This document shows positions 1-12,500 of a stretch of 64,000 bases of DNA, one piece after another; position 1 is the stretch's first letter, and each line of letters begins with the position of its first letter. Below the pieces are notes generated by a model that was not told the DNA's origin, ran no database searches, and was given only the letters and a program-made list of their open reading frames with translations. Position numbers and translations under genes: made by a program. This stretch comes from Prosthecobacter vanneervenii (GTDB lineage: Bacteria > Verrucomicrobiota > Verrucomicrobiia > Verrucomicrobiales > Verrucomicrobiaceae). The stretch is taken from contig NZ_JACHIG010000001.1 of the NCBI RefSeq assembly GCF_014203095.1, positions 992,001 through 1,056,000 of the forward strand, written 5' to 3'.

Positions 1-2324
1 TCCTGATGATTGACAGCATCGCACCGTGTGGTGGCCTCGGCGATCTGCCGAGTGGCTTCATTTACTGAGGTTTCCAGCTGAGCGCGGCGCTGAGTGGCCT
101 CCTCCACCTGGCGGGTGAGTTCGGCCAGCTGCTGCTCAGTGGCGGCCACCTTCGCCTGACGTGCGGCCAGCACCTCCTGAGTGATCTTGATATCGTGAGC
201 GAGCGTGAGTTCCTTGGACAGGCTTTCAAACGCGCCACGGGTCTCGGCCAGCTTGTGCTCTTCTGCCGCCAGAGAGGCGCGGATGCTGGCGAGGGTGTCT
301 TCGGTGGAATGCGTGGTGGCCTGCAGCTCGGAGAGTTTGGAGGTAGCGGCGGTCACATTGGACTGCTGCTCGGAGAGCTCCTTGCGCACGGCGGCCACAG
401 AGGCGGCGGTGGTCTCGTGCTCCAGCTGGGCCTGCCGGGTGGCGGCGGTGGCAGCTTCGCGCTCCTGCTCGCGGCGTGCTATCTGGGCCTCGATCTCCTT
501 GAGCAGGTTTTCCTGATTCTGCTGACGCAGCACGAGAGCGTCCACCTCATGCGTGAGCGAGGTGCGGCGCTCTTCGGACTGGCGGCACTCCTCCTGCGTC
601 TGCTGCAGACGTGTGGAAGCTGTGTCGATCTCAGACTGGCGCGTCTCCAGACGGATGCCGACCTCTTCATGCTGCTGGCCCAGGCGCTGGAGCTCGATCT
701 CCGCGCTGATGCGCTCCTGGCGCAGACCTTCGAGCTTGGTGGACTGCTCCTGCGTCTGCGTGTCAAGATGGCGGGACTGATGCTCCAGCGTGTGAATGCG
801 ATCGCCGAGAAGAGATTCCTTCTCCTCACGTTCCTGCACGCTCTTGGCCAGCGCGGCCAGGCGGGCTTCGGTGGCCTGACAGTCATTTTGAGTGGTTTGC
901 AGGCGCTCCTCTGTAGAGGCCAGCTCGGCGCGGCAGGCATTGAGAGATTCCGTGGTGGCCTGACGCGTGGCCACGAGCGCGGCGATCTCAGCTCCCAGAC
1001 TGCGCTGCTGCTCATGGAGAGCGGCCAGAGAGGCCTCCGCCTCGGCGATCTGGTTCTGCATCTGCTGACGGCGCGCGCCCAGCTCTGCCAGCTCCTGGGT
1101 GAGGCGGCGGACCTGAGTGGTGGTGGCGGACTCCTGAGCGATCAGTTCGGAGACTGAGCGCCCCAGATCTGCCTGCTGCGAGGCGGCCTCCTGGCATTCA
1201 TTCAATGCGATGCCCAGCTTTTCCTCGGCACGTGCCAGCTCCGCACGGCGGGTGGCCAGCGCCTCGGCTGCCTGGCGCTCGGAGGCGCGCAGATCGTCAA
1301 ACTCGGCCTCGCTCTCGGCACGTTGCTCGCGCAAGGAGACGAGCTCCTGCTCCTGCTGCACAGCCTCTGCCTGCAGCTCTCCCAAGCGGGCTGCGGCGGC
1401 GGTACGCTGGGCAGCCAGGGTGGCGATCTCCTCTTCAAGAACGCTGCGCTGCCGCACTGCCTGCTCCAGGGCCTGACGGGCATCCTGCAAACGTGAGCGC
1501 TCTTCCACGATGGCGGCACGGGTAAGATTCAGCGAGGCATCGCCATCGCGGCACTGCGCGGTGAGCTGGGCAAAGTCTTTTTCCAGCGACTGGCAGCGTG
1601 CGGTGAGATCCACCACCTGGCTGGTGGCCCGGCTGCCGGCCTCTTCGAGATGAGCCAGGCGCTCCTGCTTGAGCTTCAGCGCAGCCTCGGCCTGCTGGGC
1701 GGTGACCTCCATGCGGGCGATGTTTACTGCCAGCTCCTGCTGACGCGTTTCATGGCGGACCACCATGCCCCGAGCCTCGACAATACGCTCCTGCTGGCGC
1801 GTGACTTCATCAATGGCCTTCTGCAGCAGGTCGGAAAGCTCCGAGCTGCGCTCGTCCAGCACCGAGGCCTCCGCTTTAAGTCCTGTGAGCTGTCTGGCCG
1901 CAGCCTCCACCTGGGCCTCCACGTTCTGCTTCTGGTTCTGCCATTCACTGAGCTGCTGCTGCGTTTGCTCCAAGCGGCCCTGGTCCTGCAGATAGCGGCT
2001 GTTGATCTCCTGCAGCCGGCCGAGCATCAGCTCGCGGTGGCTGTTCAGCTTGCCCAGCTGCTCGTTCAGGCTGGCCTCCAGGCTCAGAAGGCGGTTTACC
2101 TCAGAGGTCTTCTGCTCATGCAGGCGGGTGATCTGGCGAAGCTCCTGAAGACGCACCTGATGGTGCTGCTGCACATTGCTCAACTCTGCACGCCAGCGCT
2201 CGTAGGCGGCCTGTGCATCTGTGGCTGCTGCTGCCAGCTCAGCCACACGCACTGCTGACACACTCTGTGAGGCAGGAGCCTTGAGTTCACGACCATTTTC
2301 CACTTCGTAGGCAGGGATGCTCAT
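1..2324 (-). CDS. Long coiled-coil protein, C-terminus beyond the left edge
   Basis: The minus strand is open for 774 codons from the ATG at 2324 to the window edge with no stop, so the gene is partial. The product starts MSIPAYEVENGRELK. From about residue 35 onward it is an almost unbroken heptad-rich sequence of Glu, Gln, Ala, Leu and Arg (for example LAALAKSVQEREEKE), as in long SMC-like or filament-forming coiled coils. No ATPase head, signal peptide or membrane segment is visible in the part seen. It lies downstream of the metallo-hydrolase gene on the same strand, with a 302-bp gap between. I cannot assign a function. SMC-type, cytoskeletal or polarity scaffolds are all possible. Several long plus-strand frames over this region are antisense artefacts of the GC-rich heptad codons. 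Confidence 0.85.
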   Translation of the reverse strand, partial: MSIPAYEVENGRELKAPASQSVSAVRVAELAAAATDAQAAYERWRAELSNVQQHHQVRLQELRQITRLHEQKTSEVNRLLSLEASLNEQLGKLNSHRELMLGRLQEINSRYLQDQGRLEQTQQQLSEWQNQKQNVEAQVEAAARQLTGLKAEASVLDERSSELSDLLQKAIDEVTRQQERIVEARGMVVRHETRQQELAVNIARMEVTAQQAEAALKLKQERLAHLEEAGSRATSQVVDLTARCQSLEKDFAQLTAQCRDGDASLNLTRAAIVEERSRLQDARQALEQAVRQRSVLEEEIATLAAQRTAAAARLGELQAEAVQQEQELVSLREQRAESEAEFDDLRASERQAAEALATRRAELARAEEKLGIALNECQEAASQQADLGRSVSELIAQESATTTQVRRLTQELAELGARRQQMQNQIAEAEASLAALHEQQRSLGAEIAALVATRQATTESLNACRAELASTEERLQTTQNDCQATEARLAALAKSVQEREEKESLLGDRIHTLEHQSRHLDTQTQEQSTKLEGLRQERISAEIELQRLGQQHEEVGIRLETRQSEIDTASTRLQQTQEECRQSEERRTSLTHEVDALVLRQQNQENLLKEIEAQIARREQEREAATAATRQAQLEHETTAASVAAVRKELSEQQSNVTAATSKLSELQATTHSTEDTLASIRASLAAEEHKLAETRGAFESLSKELTLAHDIKITQEVLAARQAKVAATEQQLAELTRQVEEATQRRAQLETSVNEATRQIAEATTRCDAVNHQ

Positions 2325-2626
2325 AATGATGGGAGATGTTGAGGTGAGGTAGCAGACGCGATTTTTTAAACTTACATCAATAAGGAAGAGCTGATAAGTA
2401 ATTTTTTTGAAATTTTAACACTTCTGAATCAATTCTTAGCTGAAGCCAGAAAGTGCTCAATGCGTGCGGGCCAGGCCATAATAACGGCACCGGAGGTTTT
2501 TTTGATCAAATGCCCGCTGACCGAGCTGTCAGTGCAGTCAGAGGCTGGTGGAAAAAACAGTCCGCCGACGCTTTGATCTATCCCTGCTTTTTGTGCCTAT
2601 ACTGGCCATAGCCCCCAGGAGGTAAG
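2325..2626. other. Intergenic region with AT-rich promoter-like stretch
   Basis: This gap lies between the start of the coiled-coil gene and the stop of the metallo-hydrolase gene, both on the minus strand. Positions about 2360-2440 are clearly more AT-rich than their surroundings and contain runs of T and A, which fits a promoter for the coiled-coil gene, but no convincing -35/-10 pair stands out. I see no strong rho-independent terminator for the hydrolase gene and no small ORF worth calling. Confidence 0.4.
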
Positions 2627-3514
2627 TTAGCGCCCCTTCTCGCAGTAAAGCCGCACCCCATCGGCGCACATGGAGGTAACATTGGCGTCTTCTCCTTTGA
2701 GCCAGAGCTCCTCGCTGACACCGGCGGCGATCGCGATCTGGTGCTCCGCAGCGGCATAACGCTGGCGGTTTTCTTCCACGCTGATGCCCTCTTTGCAGCC
2801 TGCGGCCACACGCTCATACACCTCGGTGACACGCTGGCGGTAGGTGGCCAGATGCCAGGCCACGTCCTCCACTGCCCCAAAGTGAGTCAGGTAGAGCGTC
2901 TTGAAACCCGCAGCCGCCAGACGATCGATGGACTGCACATAGGCCACGGGGTCAAACTGCGGAGGAGCGGCTGTGACAGAGAGATAGCGGCTGCCTTCCA
3001 GGCGCATGCCCGCCACATCTCCGGCAAAGCAGACATCGCCAATGACGAAGGCGTGATGATGCCTCGCATGTCCGGGGGTGTCCCACGCGATGACTTCGAC
3101 CTGACCGAGCGTCACCCGTTCGTTGTCCTTCAGGGCGATGACCTTGTCCGCAGGCGCAGGCAGCATATCGCCCCAAAGCGCATCCATCTGCGCGCCATAG
3201 ACCATGCGTGCGCTTTCAATGAGCTTGGAGGGGTCGATGAGATGCCGCGCCGCATTCGGGTGGCAGTAAATCACCGCCCCTTGCTGCGCAAACCAACCCG
3301 CAGCCCCAGCATGGTCGAGGTGGATATGCGTCACAAAAACCTTCTTGATCGCGGCTTCATCCACCCCTGCGTGGCGAACAGCGGCACGCAGCGTCTCCAG
3401 TGTGGAGCCCGGCCCAGTCTCGATCAGCGCATACTCGCCGCCGCTTTCCACCAGGAAGGAGGCGATGAGACCAGGAAGGCCGATAAAGCGGAGATCGAGG
3501 GTATGGATGCGCAT
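2627..3514 (-). CDS. Metallo-beta-lactamase-fold hydrolase
   Basis: The 295-aa product has the metal-binding signature of the MBL superfamily: THIHLDH at residues 62-68, a further His in TPGHARHH (His149), an Asp in FAGDV (Asp166) and a late His in LTHFG (His211). These are the usual ligands of a dinuclear metal site, so it should be a hydrolase in the glyoxalase II/lactonase/RNase Z-like superfamily. There is no signal peptide, so it is probably cytoplasmic. The start ATG at 3514 directly precedes a canonical beta-strand opening (MRIHTLDLRFIGLPG). The gene lies 83 bp after the stop of the giant repeat protein on the same strand. The substrate cannot be read from the sequence. Confidence 0.9.
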   Translation of the reverse strand: MRIHTLDLRFIGLPGLIASFLVESGGEYALIETGPGSTLETLRAAVRHAGVDEAAIKKVFVTHIHLDHAGAAGWFAQQGAVIYCHPNAARHLIDPSKLIESARMVYGAQMDALWGDMLPAPADKVIALKDNERVTLGQVEVIAWDTPGHARHHHAFVIGDVCFAGDVAGMRLEGSRYLSVTAAPPQFDPVAYVQSIDRLAAAGFKTLYLTHFGAVEDVAWHLATYRQRVTEVYERVAAGCKEGISVEENRQRYAAAEHQIAIAAGVSEELWLKGEDANVTSMCADGVRLYCEKGR

Positions 3515-3597
3515 GAGAGTGGCATCAAGAAGGGCCTAATGACGGAGCCGTCAAGGACACTGCGCAGAATGCCCCCTGCCCTTTTGCCGACACTTCC

Positions 3598-6500
3598 TCA
3601 GACCAGCCTCCGGCGGCGGCGCAGAAGGAGAGCGAAGAAACCGAAGAGGAAGAGTACCATGCGGGCGGGCTCGGGGACGATGACGACAACACCGTAAGAG
3701 GAGAATGCAGAGGTGTCCCAGAAGAGGCCGCTGCCGAGAGTGGGCAGGACCAGATCGGAGGCGGAGCTGAAAGCACTGCTGCCTCCCGGTGTGCCGATGG
3801 TGCCCGCCGTGCCGGTGGAGACGGAGGACCAGTCGATCAGCTTGAAGATATCGCCCATACCCATGGTTGCGCCACCGGTTGTCTCGACCAGCACGGTGGG
3901 TGTGCCCCCCACGCTGGCGCCGAGGCTGAGTGTCTTGCCAGCGAGGCTGAGGGAGCTGTAGGTGCCGCTGACGGTGTTCCACTGCGTATAGATGGCGTCC
4001 GGCGTGCCGCCTAAGCCTGCAGTGGCGTGCAGCGCGAGGTAGCTGGAGGCCGAGCCTGCGGCATTCCAGCTGAAATCAAGGATGCCGGCATTGGTGCTGC
4101 TGGAAGTGATGCCAAACTGGATCTGAGATCCAGAATTGACCGTGAGCGCGCCATTGAGCGTGAGCTTGCCAGGGACTGTGCCGCCGGAATCTCCCGGCAT
4201 GATCAAGCCTACGATGGTCGAACTGCTGCCCACAGTGACCGCACCGACGGTGCCAGTACCGGAGAGCGTGGGCGCGCTGAGCTGCGTGGCGGTGATAACG
4301 CTGCTGCTGCCGCCCACCACGCCGGAGACCGTGCCACCTGCGCTGCCGGTGCCGGCAACAGTGGTGGCAGAGAGGGCCGTGCTGCCCACGCCGGCAACGC
4401 CCACCTGGAGATTGCCACCGCTGACGGTGGTGGCTCCGGCGTAGGTATTGACGCCGGTGAGTGTCTGCTGACCGGTGCCGGTCTTGGTCAGAAGCAGATT
4501 ACCTGTGCCAACGACGCCCGCCTTGGTGTCTGTGAGGATGCCGGCGTAGGTGGTGCTGGCATTGTCCGCGCCGATGGTGAGCGTGGCGGAGGTGCCGGAC
4601 TGCGAGTTGGTGATCATGCCGCCGCTGGTGGCGGTGTCTCCCGACAGGGAGCCAAGAGTCTCGGTCTTGCCATTGGCATCAAACACCGCACCGGCAGCCA
4701 CGGTGAGACCGGAGCTGTCTGGAATGACTCCCGAGCCGCCTAGCTGCAGGACGCCGCCGGAGACGCTGGTGGTGCCGCCATAAGTGTTTGAGGTGCTGCT
4801 CAGGATGAGCACGCCAGCGCCTGCCTTCGTCAGATTGGTGCCACCGGAGATCGCGCCGCTGATCGTGTCAGTCACAAGAGGACTCGTGACGGTAATGGTA
4901 TGTGCACCGGCGGCCAGCGTCATGGCTCCGCTGAGAGTGAGGTTGTTGGCATTGGCCGTGACGCCTGTGCCGCCAAAGGTGAAGTCGCCACTCACGCTGG
5001 TGGCATTGCTGATGATGCGTGCGGATGAGCCAGCCAGGATGGTGGTACCGGAGCCGAGGGTGATGGTGCCCGAGCCGTAAGGGGTGGTGGCGGCGGAGTT
5101 GTCAAAGATGACAGTTCCCTGGCTGATATTGAGCCCGCCTGTCAGAGCATTGGCCGTGGAGCCAGTGAAGATGAGTGAGCCTGCGCCGCTCTTTTTGATG
5201 GTGCCGCCGCCCGTGGTATTGAGCGGGGCAGAGATGATCAGCCCTTCCGGTGAGAGGCCGTTGACGGTGATGACAGGCGCAGCATTGGTCAACACCAGCG
5301 CCGTGCCGCTGATGGTGGGCGTGGAAGCGAGGTTGTCATTTGTGACGGAGATGGCATTGGCAGCGCTCAGGTTAAGCAGCGTAGCAGTGGCTACGGTGGG
5401 ATTGCTCGTGCCGCCGTTGTCATTGAAAGTGATGCTGGAGAGCGTGTTGCTCGTACCTGCCATGGTCAGATTAGCGGTTCCATTGAGCAGGACGGAAGCG
5501 GTCTGCGCAATCTGGCCGAGGGCAGACTCTGTAACGGTGCCGCCATTGTTGATAACCAGGCTGTAGCCGCTGGAGGTACCGCTGCCATTGGTGCCCGCAC
5601 CTGCGGGAATGACCACGGTGCTGGTGCCGTTGGCGCTGGCGTTATTGAGCGTGAGCGTTCCCGCATTGACCACTGTGCCGCCTGTGTAAGTGTTGTTGCT
5701 GGTGCTGGTAATGGTGAGTCCGCCGCCGCCGTTTTTCACCAGCGCGACCTGGCTGCCGCTCACGCCTGCAGAGTAGGTGCCGTTGTCGCTGATGCTGAGA
5801 CCGCTCGTGCCTGAAGCAAAGGTCATGGCACCGGTGTTGTTTACATACACGTCCAGCTCGGCCACCGTGCCGCCACCCGAGCCTGCGGTGAGCGCACCGT
5901 TCTGAAGCTGGGTCGTGCCAGCCGCCCCGGTGCTAGTGCGCATAAGGCCACCGGAGGTGATGGTCAGCGTACCAGCAGCAAGGTCGAGAGTCTGATGGCC
6001 AGCGGCAGCGCCGGTAAGCTGGAGAGTATTCACGGTGTTGCCACCTGCGGCAAGGGTGATGGTGGTGCCTGCGCCGCTGAACTGGTAATTTCCAGCCGAG
6101 GAAAGAGCGGTCTGTGTACCTGTGCCGCTGAGAACCGCATAGGCCGCTGCATTCAGCGCCGAGATACCCGCCGCAGCCAGTGTGGCATTGCCTGCGGTGC
6201 TAGTGGCGGAGGCTGTCTGAGAAATGGTGAAGCTGGTGGCGCTGGCGATGGCGGTGATGTAGCTGCCCGCCGGGATGGCCGTGCCGCTGATCTGCTGGCC
6301 CACGATCATATTCGCAGTAGTGCCTGAGGTCAGTGTGACCGTGGCACTATTGAAAGTGGTGGAGACTGTGCCGGTGAGTGTCTGCGCGGCGGCATTCACC
6401 GCCCAGTCATTGGCAGTGGCCGCCGTGGCTCCTGCGGTGGCCCAGCCACCGAGGAGGCCCGCGGGCAGCGTGCTGCCATTGAGCGTGTTCACAAAAATCT

Positions 6501-9500
6501 GCGCACTGCCAGGCAGCGTCTGGCCCAGCGCGGTGCCGTTAAAGATCACGGCAGCGCCTGTGCCAGCAGTGCGGGTCACGTTGTCGAGCGTCAGCGCGGC
6601 GGTGTTGTAAGTGGAGGCAGCAGGCGGCACGACAGTGACGGTGCTCATGCCCTGTGCAAGCGACACGCCCGTGCCGCTGCCCACGGTTTGCGTGGCGCTG
6701 GCCTGATTGGAACCGGTAAAGCTTAGCGTGCCGGAGTTGAGCACCACGGCGGCCGTGCTGGAGACTCGAGTGCTGCTGGAAGAGAGTCCATTGTTAACCA
6801 GCGAAAGTGTCGCTCCGCTGACATTGATGGTGCTGCTGGCGATGCTGCCACTGTCCTGCAGAATGAGCGTGCCGCCCTGCACGTTGGTGCTGCCAGTGTA
6901 GGTATTGGCGCTGGTGAGCGTGAGCGTGCCAGTGCCCGCCTTGTAGAGACTTATGGCATTGCCACCCGTGCCGCCGATCACTCCGGCAAAGGTGGTGCTG
7001 CTGGAACTGGAGATCATCAGGTTGGCCGAGGTGGCGCTAAGGATGGAGCCGCCGGTGCCGCCTACCGTATTCGTGCTGCTGAGCGCGCCGACCATCTGAT
7101 TGCTGCCATTGAGATCGAGCGTGCCACCGTTTACGATGAGATTGTAAAGCGTGGCCGTGCCGATTGTCGGGGTGACGAGGAGAGTATTGGCCGCGCCGCT
7201 GTTCAGCTTGAGCGTACCGCCGTTGATGGTGGTGGGACCAGCGTAGTAGGCGGCGTTGTTGAGGATGAGCATGCCGCCGTCCGCCTTGACCAGACCACTG
7301 GTGTTGCCGAGGAGAAAGGCGTTTAGATTGAGCACGGCCGAGCCGGTAACGTGAATCTGAAACTGTGCATTGCCGGTGCTGGTGATGGAGCCTGCATTGA
7401 GGGTGTTTGTCCCTGCATAGATATCAAGAATGCCGCCTGTGTTGATGGTGAGTGCGGCGAGCGCGCCGGTGTTGGTGTACTTCTGCGCCACTCCGCTCTG
7501 GATGGCTTGGCCACCACCAGTTACATTGATGGCGAAGGCGGTGCTGAGCGTGAGGCTGTTGATGGAAGTCGCGGCACTGTAAGTTTGCGTACTGCTGAAG
7601 CTGCCATAGTTGATTGCCAGCCCGCTGGCCAGTGTGCTCACGATTTCCGTGGTTCCGCCCGTGCCGGTGCCCAGCGGGCGGAGGAATCCGGTGACACTGT
7701 CTTTGACGATGAAGCCCATGCCGGTGCCTGTGCCGGTGTCCACGATGATGTCGGAGCGAATGCTCATGTTGTTCGCGCCATTGGCTCCGCCGCCCTGCGT
7801 CACTCCTGCGACGGGAACTCCCGCCGTGCTGCCAAAGAGGCTGCCGGTGGTGATATTGGCAAAGCCTGCACCGCTTGCATTAGACGCGCCCTGGATGAGC
7901 AGACTGCCGCCGCTGTTGATGGCCTGCACGGTCAGCGCCGTGGCAGTAAGAAGTGTGCTGCCACCGGTGCCTGCGGCAAGCGTGATGACGCCGCCACCAT
8001 TGGCAACGGTAAGCGTGGAGATTGTCTCGCTTACATTGGTGGAGGCAACGTTGCTGCCATTGAGGATGACGCTGCCGCCCTGGATGGCAACGGCCTTGCC
8101 GCCAAGGCGGTTGTTGAGCGCAGCGGTGGTGTTGTCCAGCGTGAGCGTGCTGGTGGAGTTGAGCGTGTCTGTGGCAAAGGTGATCAAGCCAGTGGCACCG
8201 GTGAGCTTGATGCCGCCTTGATTCAGCGTCAGCGTGCCGGTGGCGGTGCTCACATTGGTGAGGGTCATCGTTCCAGTGCCGAGTTTGACAAGGCCGAGCG
8301 AGGTGCCCTGAGCAAAGACACCGTCGAACTGATAATTGCCGCTCGCTCCATTCCCCAGCGTGAGGACAGCTGTGGTGGAGGAGGTGACAAGACCGGAGCC
8401 AGCCAGAGAGCCGATGGTGGTGGCATTGCCCACGAGATCGAGCGTGCCGCCTGCGCCCGTGGTGACTGCCCCGGCCACAGGCAGCGCATTGGCCGCGCCC
8501 ATAAGCAGCAGGCCGCCACTGACGGTGGTGCCGCCGCCATAGCTGCTGCCACTGCTGCTGAGTTTCAAGATGCCATTACCCGCCTTGGTGAGTCCGGCTG
8601 TGCCTGTGACCGCGCCGCCGAGCGTGGAGGTGTTTTGCGGGCTGGTGACGGTGATGGTGCGTGTGGAGGAGCCGAGATTGATGAGACCGTTGAGCGTGAC
8701 TCCGTTGACCGTGGCCGGGCCGCCAAAGGTGAAGTTTCCATTCACGGTCACGTAGTTGCTCACGGTCTGAACGGCGGTGCCGGACTGCAGCGTGGTGCCA
8801 TCAGCGATGGTGAGCATGCCGATGCCGAGCGGGCCGGTATTTCCCTGGATGAGCGGCACGCCTGCAGTGGTGACGGAGCTGTTGGCAGCGAGAATGAGCG
8901 TGCCCGCATTGAGCTGCATGCCACCGGTGAAGGTATTGGCGCCGCTCAGCACGAGGGAACCTGAGCCCGCCTTGATCAAACCCGCTGCGCTGCCTGTGCC
9001 GCCAATCACATTCTGAATGACTCCAGTGATGCTGAGATCAATGGGCGAGAGGCCGGAGGTGGTGATGGTGCGGTTCTGGCCTGCGAGCTCCCAGATGCTG
9101 CCGATGGTGGGCGTGGCAGCCAGGTTGTCATTCACAGCGCTGATGGCATTGGTCGTGCCACTGAGAATGAAGGTGCCGCCGGTGATGTTGGTAGCCTGCG
9201 CGCCGCCGCTGCCATTGAAGGTGAGGCTGGCAAAAGTGTTGTTCGTGTTTACGAGCGTGAGCACGCCTGCATTGCCATTGAAGGTGACGTTGCTGGAGGA
9301 GGAGATCTGGCCGCCATTGCCGCTCTCCGTCACGCCGGCGTTGTTGAGCACTAGGTCCCCCGGCACCTGAATACCGCCCAGCGTGCCGCTGAGGGTGAGC
9401 GTGCCCTGATTCACCACTGTGGGGCCGGAGTAGGTGTTGGAATAGCCGCCGAGCGCCGGTGCACCGATGGTGGTGGCCACATTCGTTCCCGCAGTGACTC

Positions 9501-12500
9501 CCGTACCGCTGGTAATTGTGAAAGTGGTGGCGCTGTTGATGGCGGTGATGAAAGAGCCCGCAGGGATGTTAGAATTTCCAGTGACCGGCATGCCCACATA
9601 AAGTCCGGCAGTGCTGGAAACGGTGATGAGGGCGGAGCCCGCTGTGGTGCTGGCCTGCACGCCGGTGATGCTGCCGCTGGCAGCATAGAGAGCAGCTCCC
9701 ACGGTGATGGGCTGCGAGGTGGCGGTGAGCAGCGCCGGAAGCGAGATAACAAAGCGCGTGGCGTCCGTGATGCTGCTGACGATTGTGCCCGGCGTGATGC
9801 CCGCGCCATTCACCGTCTGCCCCGGCACCAGGCCAGCAGTGCTGGGCACGGTGACGGTGGTGCTGGAAGCCAGCGTGGCCCCGCTGATGGTCATACCCAG
9901 CGGCTGCAGCGCAAAGTATTCATTGGCAGCACCAGTGGCGGTGGCGCTCTGGGAGAGGGTCACCACCGTGACACCCGTGCCCTGGCTGATGCCGGTGACG
10001 ACCGCCCCCTGTGGAATACCATTCCCCACCACAAACTGCCCGGCAAAGAGGGTGGGCGTACCGAGAAGGGTAATGACATTGCTGCCTGCAGTGGTGCTGG
10101 CGGCCACAAATTGTGCGGCAGGCGCGGTGGCCGTGGTGGTGATGGTGGTGGCCGTGCCGCTGGCTGTGGCCGTGGCGGGCGCTGAGATGGTTATGGAAGT
10201 GGGGCTGTTGATCGCGGTGATAGTGGCTCCACCAGGGATGTTGGCATTGCCGGAGACGACCTCGCCGATGTAGAGACCGGAGGTGGAGGAAAGCGTCACG
10301 ACACTGCTGCCTGCGGTCGTGCTGGCGAGGGTGCTTGTGGGGGTTGACGCAGAGATGCCCCCAAACAGCACGGTGGCCGCTGCGGTCGGCAGTGTCGTGA
10401 AGCTTCCATTCAGCGTGACCGTGTTTCCGGAGACGCTGGCCACGGTGGTGGCGGTGAGAGCGCCGCCACCGGCAGCCGCAGCGGCAAGACTGACGCTCAT
10501 GCCAGGATAGATGACGCTGCCCGAGGGAACGGTGATGGTGTTGCTGGTGAAGTTTGAATTGGAGATGGTGAACACCTGCGAGGTGGGCAGGCTGAGCTGT
10601 GTCCCTGCGGCAGTGCTGCTGCCGGTGACCACATTGGCGCTGATGAGGTAATGTGTGGCATCCGCAATGCCGATGATGACCGAGCCCGCCGCCTGTCCTA
10701 CACCTGCGCTGACCGTCTGGCCCACAGCCAACCCGGCTGTGCTCGGAACGGTGATGCTGTTGGATGAGGTGGTGGTGCTGGTGGTCCACACAGTGGGCAG
10801 CACGTTCAGCGTGGTGGTGCTGGAGCCGGTCTTGACCAGGGAGAGAAGATTGCTGTTGCTGTAATTGGTGATGGCACTGTTGATCGTGACTGTGGCGTTG
10901 GCGTAATTGTACAGCGTGGATGTGGAGTTGGTGGGAAGACCCGCGGTAAGGCGGCCACCCGCAATCACGCTGGCAGCGCCGTTGGTCAGCAGGCCGCCGG
11001 TGGCGATGTCCAGCATGTCTCCGAGGGAGTTTTGTGTGACAGTGGCCGCAGCAGAGAGACGGAGGGAGTTGATGGTACGGGAAGTCACCGCGCCCACGCT
11101 GGCCCCCACAGTGATATTGTCCGTGGCGGTGCCTGCGGTCAGCGCATTGGCGGAATACGCACCATAGGGATTGGTACTGTTCACAGAGAGGCCCAGAGCA
11201 GCCACGCCCTGCGCCCCCGTCACAGGATCAACCGTGGCACGATAGGTGGCGAAATCTGCACCGCCAACCACAGCCCAGCCGCCGATGATGCCATTGACCA
11301 GCGTGGGCGCAGAGGTGATGAGGATCTGCGGATTGTTCCCCGAACTGCCAGGGGCGAGGCCATTCACACCGGAGACAGGAGCCCCCAAGGTGCCGGCGCC
11401 CACGGTAAAGTTCACCGTAGCCGTGCCGCTCTGCACCAGGCTGGCCAGCGTGAGCACTGACGGCCCGCTGCCCACCGTGCTGCTGCCAAAGAGATTGCTG
11501 GTGATGGTGCTGGCTCCGGAGAGAAGGTTCACACTGCCTGCGATGTTGAGAGCATCTGCGCCCTGTTTGGCAGCAAAGGTGAGCGTGCCGCCAAGCATGT
11601 TGACGGCAGAAGCACCAGTGCGGGATGAGAGCGCTGAGAGGCCGCTGTTGTCCAATGTAAGGCTGGAGAAGTAAAGGCTGATCGCGCCGCCGCTGGTGAT
11701 CGCACCGCTGTCCTTGAGCGTGAGCGTGCCACCGCGAATGGAGGTGAGCATGCCCGCATTGCGAGCATCCGTATTCGTCAGCACGAACGTGCTGGTGCCG
11801 GATTTATCGAGGGTGATGTTCCCCGCGATGGCACCTAGGAAGGTGGTGGTGGCTCCGGGATTGGTGAAAAAGGTGGTGGTGGCTCCGGTGTTGGTGAGCG
11901 TGCCGGCAGCGCCGGGCAGGATGTTGCCATTGGTCTGAGTCAATGCGGCCACCGCCTGGCTGCTGCCTTTGAGATCCACTGTGCCGCCGTTGAGGTTCAG
12001 AGCGGCCAGCGTGGCCACCGTGGCTGTGGGGATGACAAGGAGAGTGTTGGCACCAGCGCTGAGGTCGAGCTCTCCTCCGTTCACAAAGGTAGCCCCGGTC
12101 AGGTAGCTGGCTTTTTGCAGATTCAGCGTACCGCTGTCCGCCTTGACCAGCACACCTGTGCCAATAAGGTAGGAGTTCACATTGAGCGTGTCCAAGGTGT
12201 GGAAGATAAGCGCGGCGCTGCCCTGCGTGAGCGCACCGCCGGTGAAGCCCGCATTGCCCGTCCTGGCCAGCACTGCGCCGCTGGTGATCGTGAGCGTGTT
12301 GAGCGTGCCGGCCGCATTGAAGAGCGTGGTGCCGCTGGCGGCTCCGGTGGCGTAGTTCACCGATGCGCCGCCACCTGTGGATGTCACGCCGCCGCCGCTG
12401 TTCAGGAGAAGGGAGTTGATCGTGCTGGAGGCATACAGGTTCAGGTTTGCCGCCGTGAAGACATTGGAGGTAGCCGTGCCATTGGACGCGGTGAGGCCAG

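Noticed and set aside
195..1157. 320-codon plus-strand Leu/Gly-rich frame
   Set aside because: It is antisense to the coiled-coil gene, which is open across the whole region and shows regular heptads.
7351..8964. 537-codon plus-strand frame opposite the giant gene
   Set aside because: Same antisense artefact: Gly/Ala/Glu/Arg-rich, no start context, no recognisable domain.
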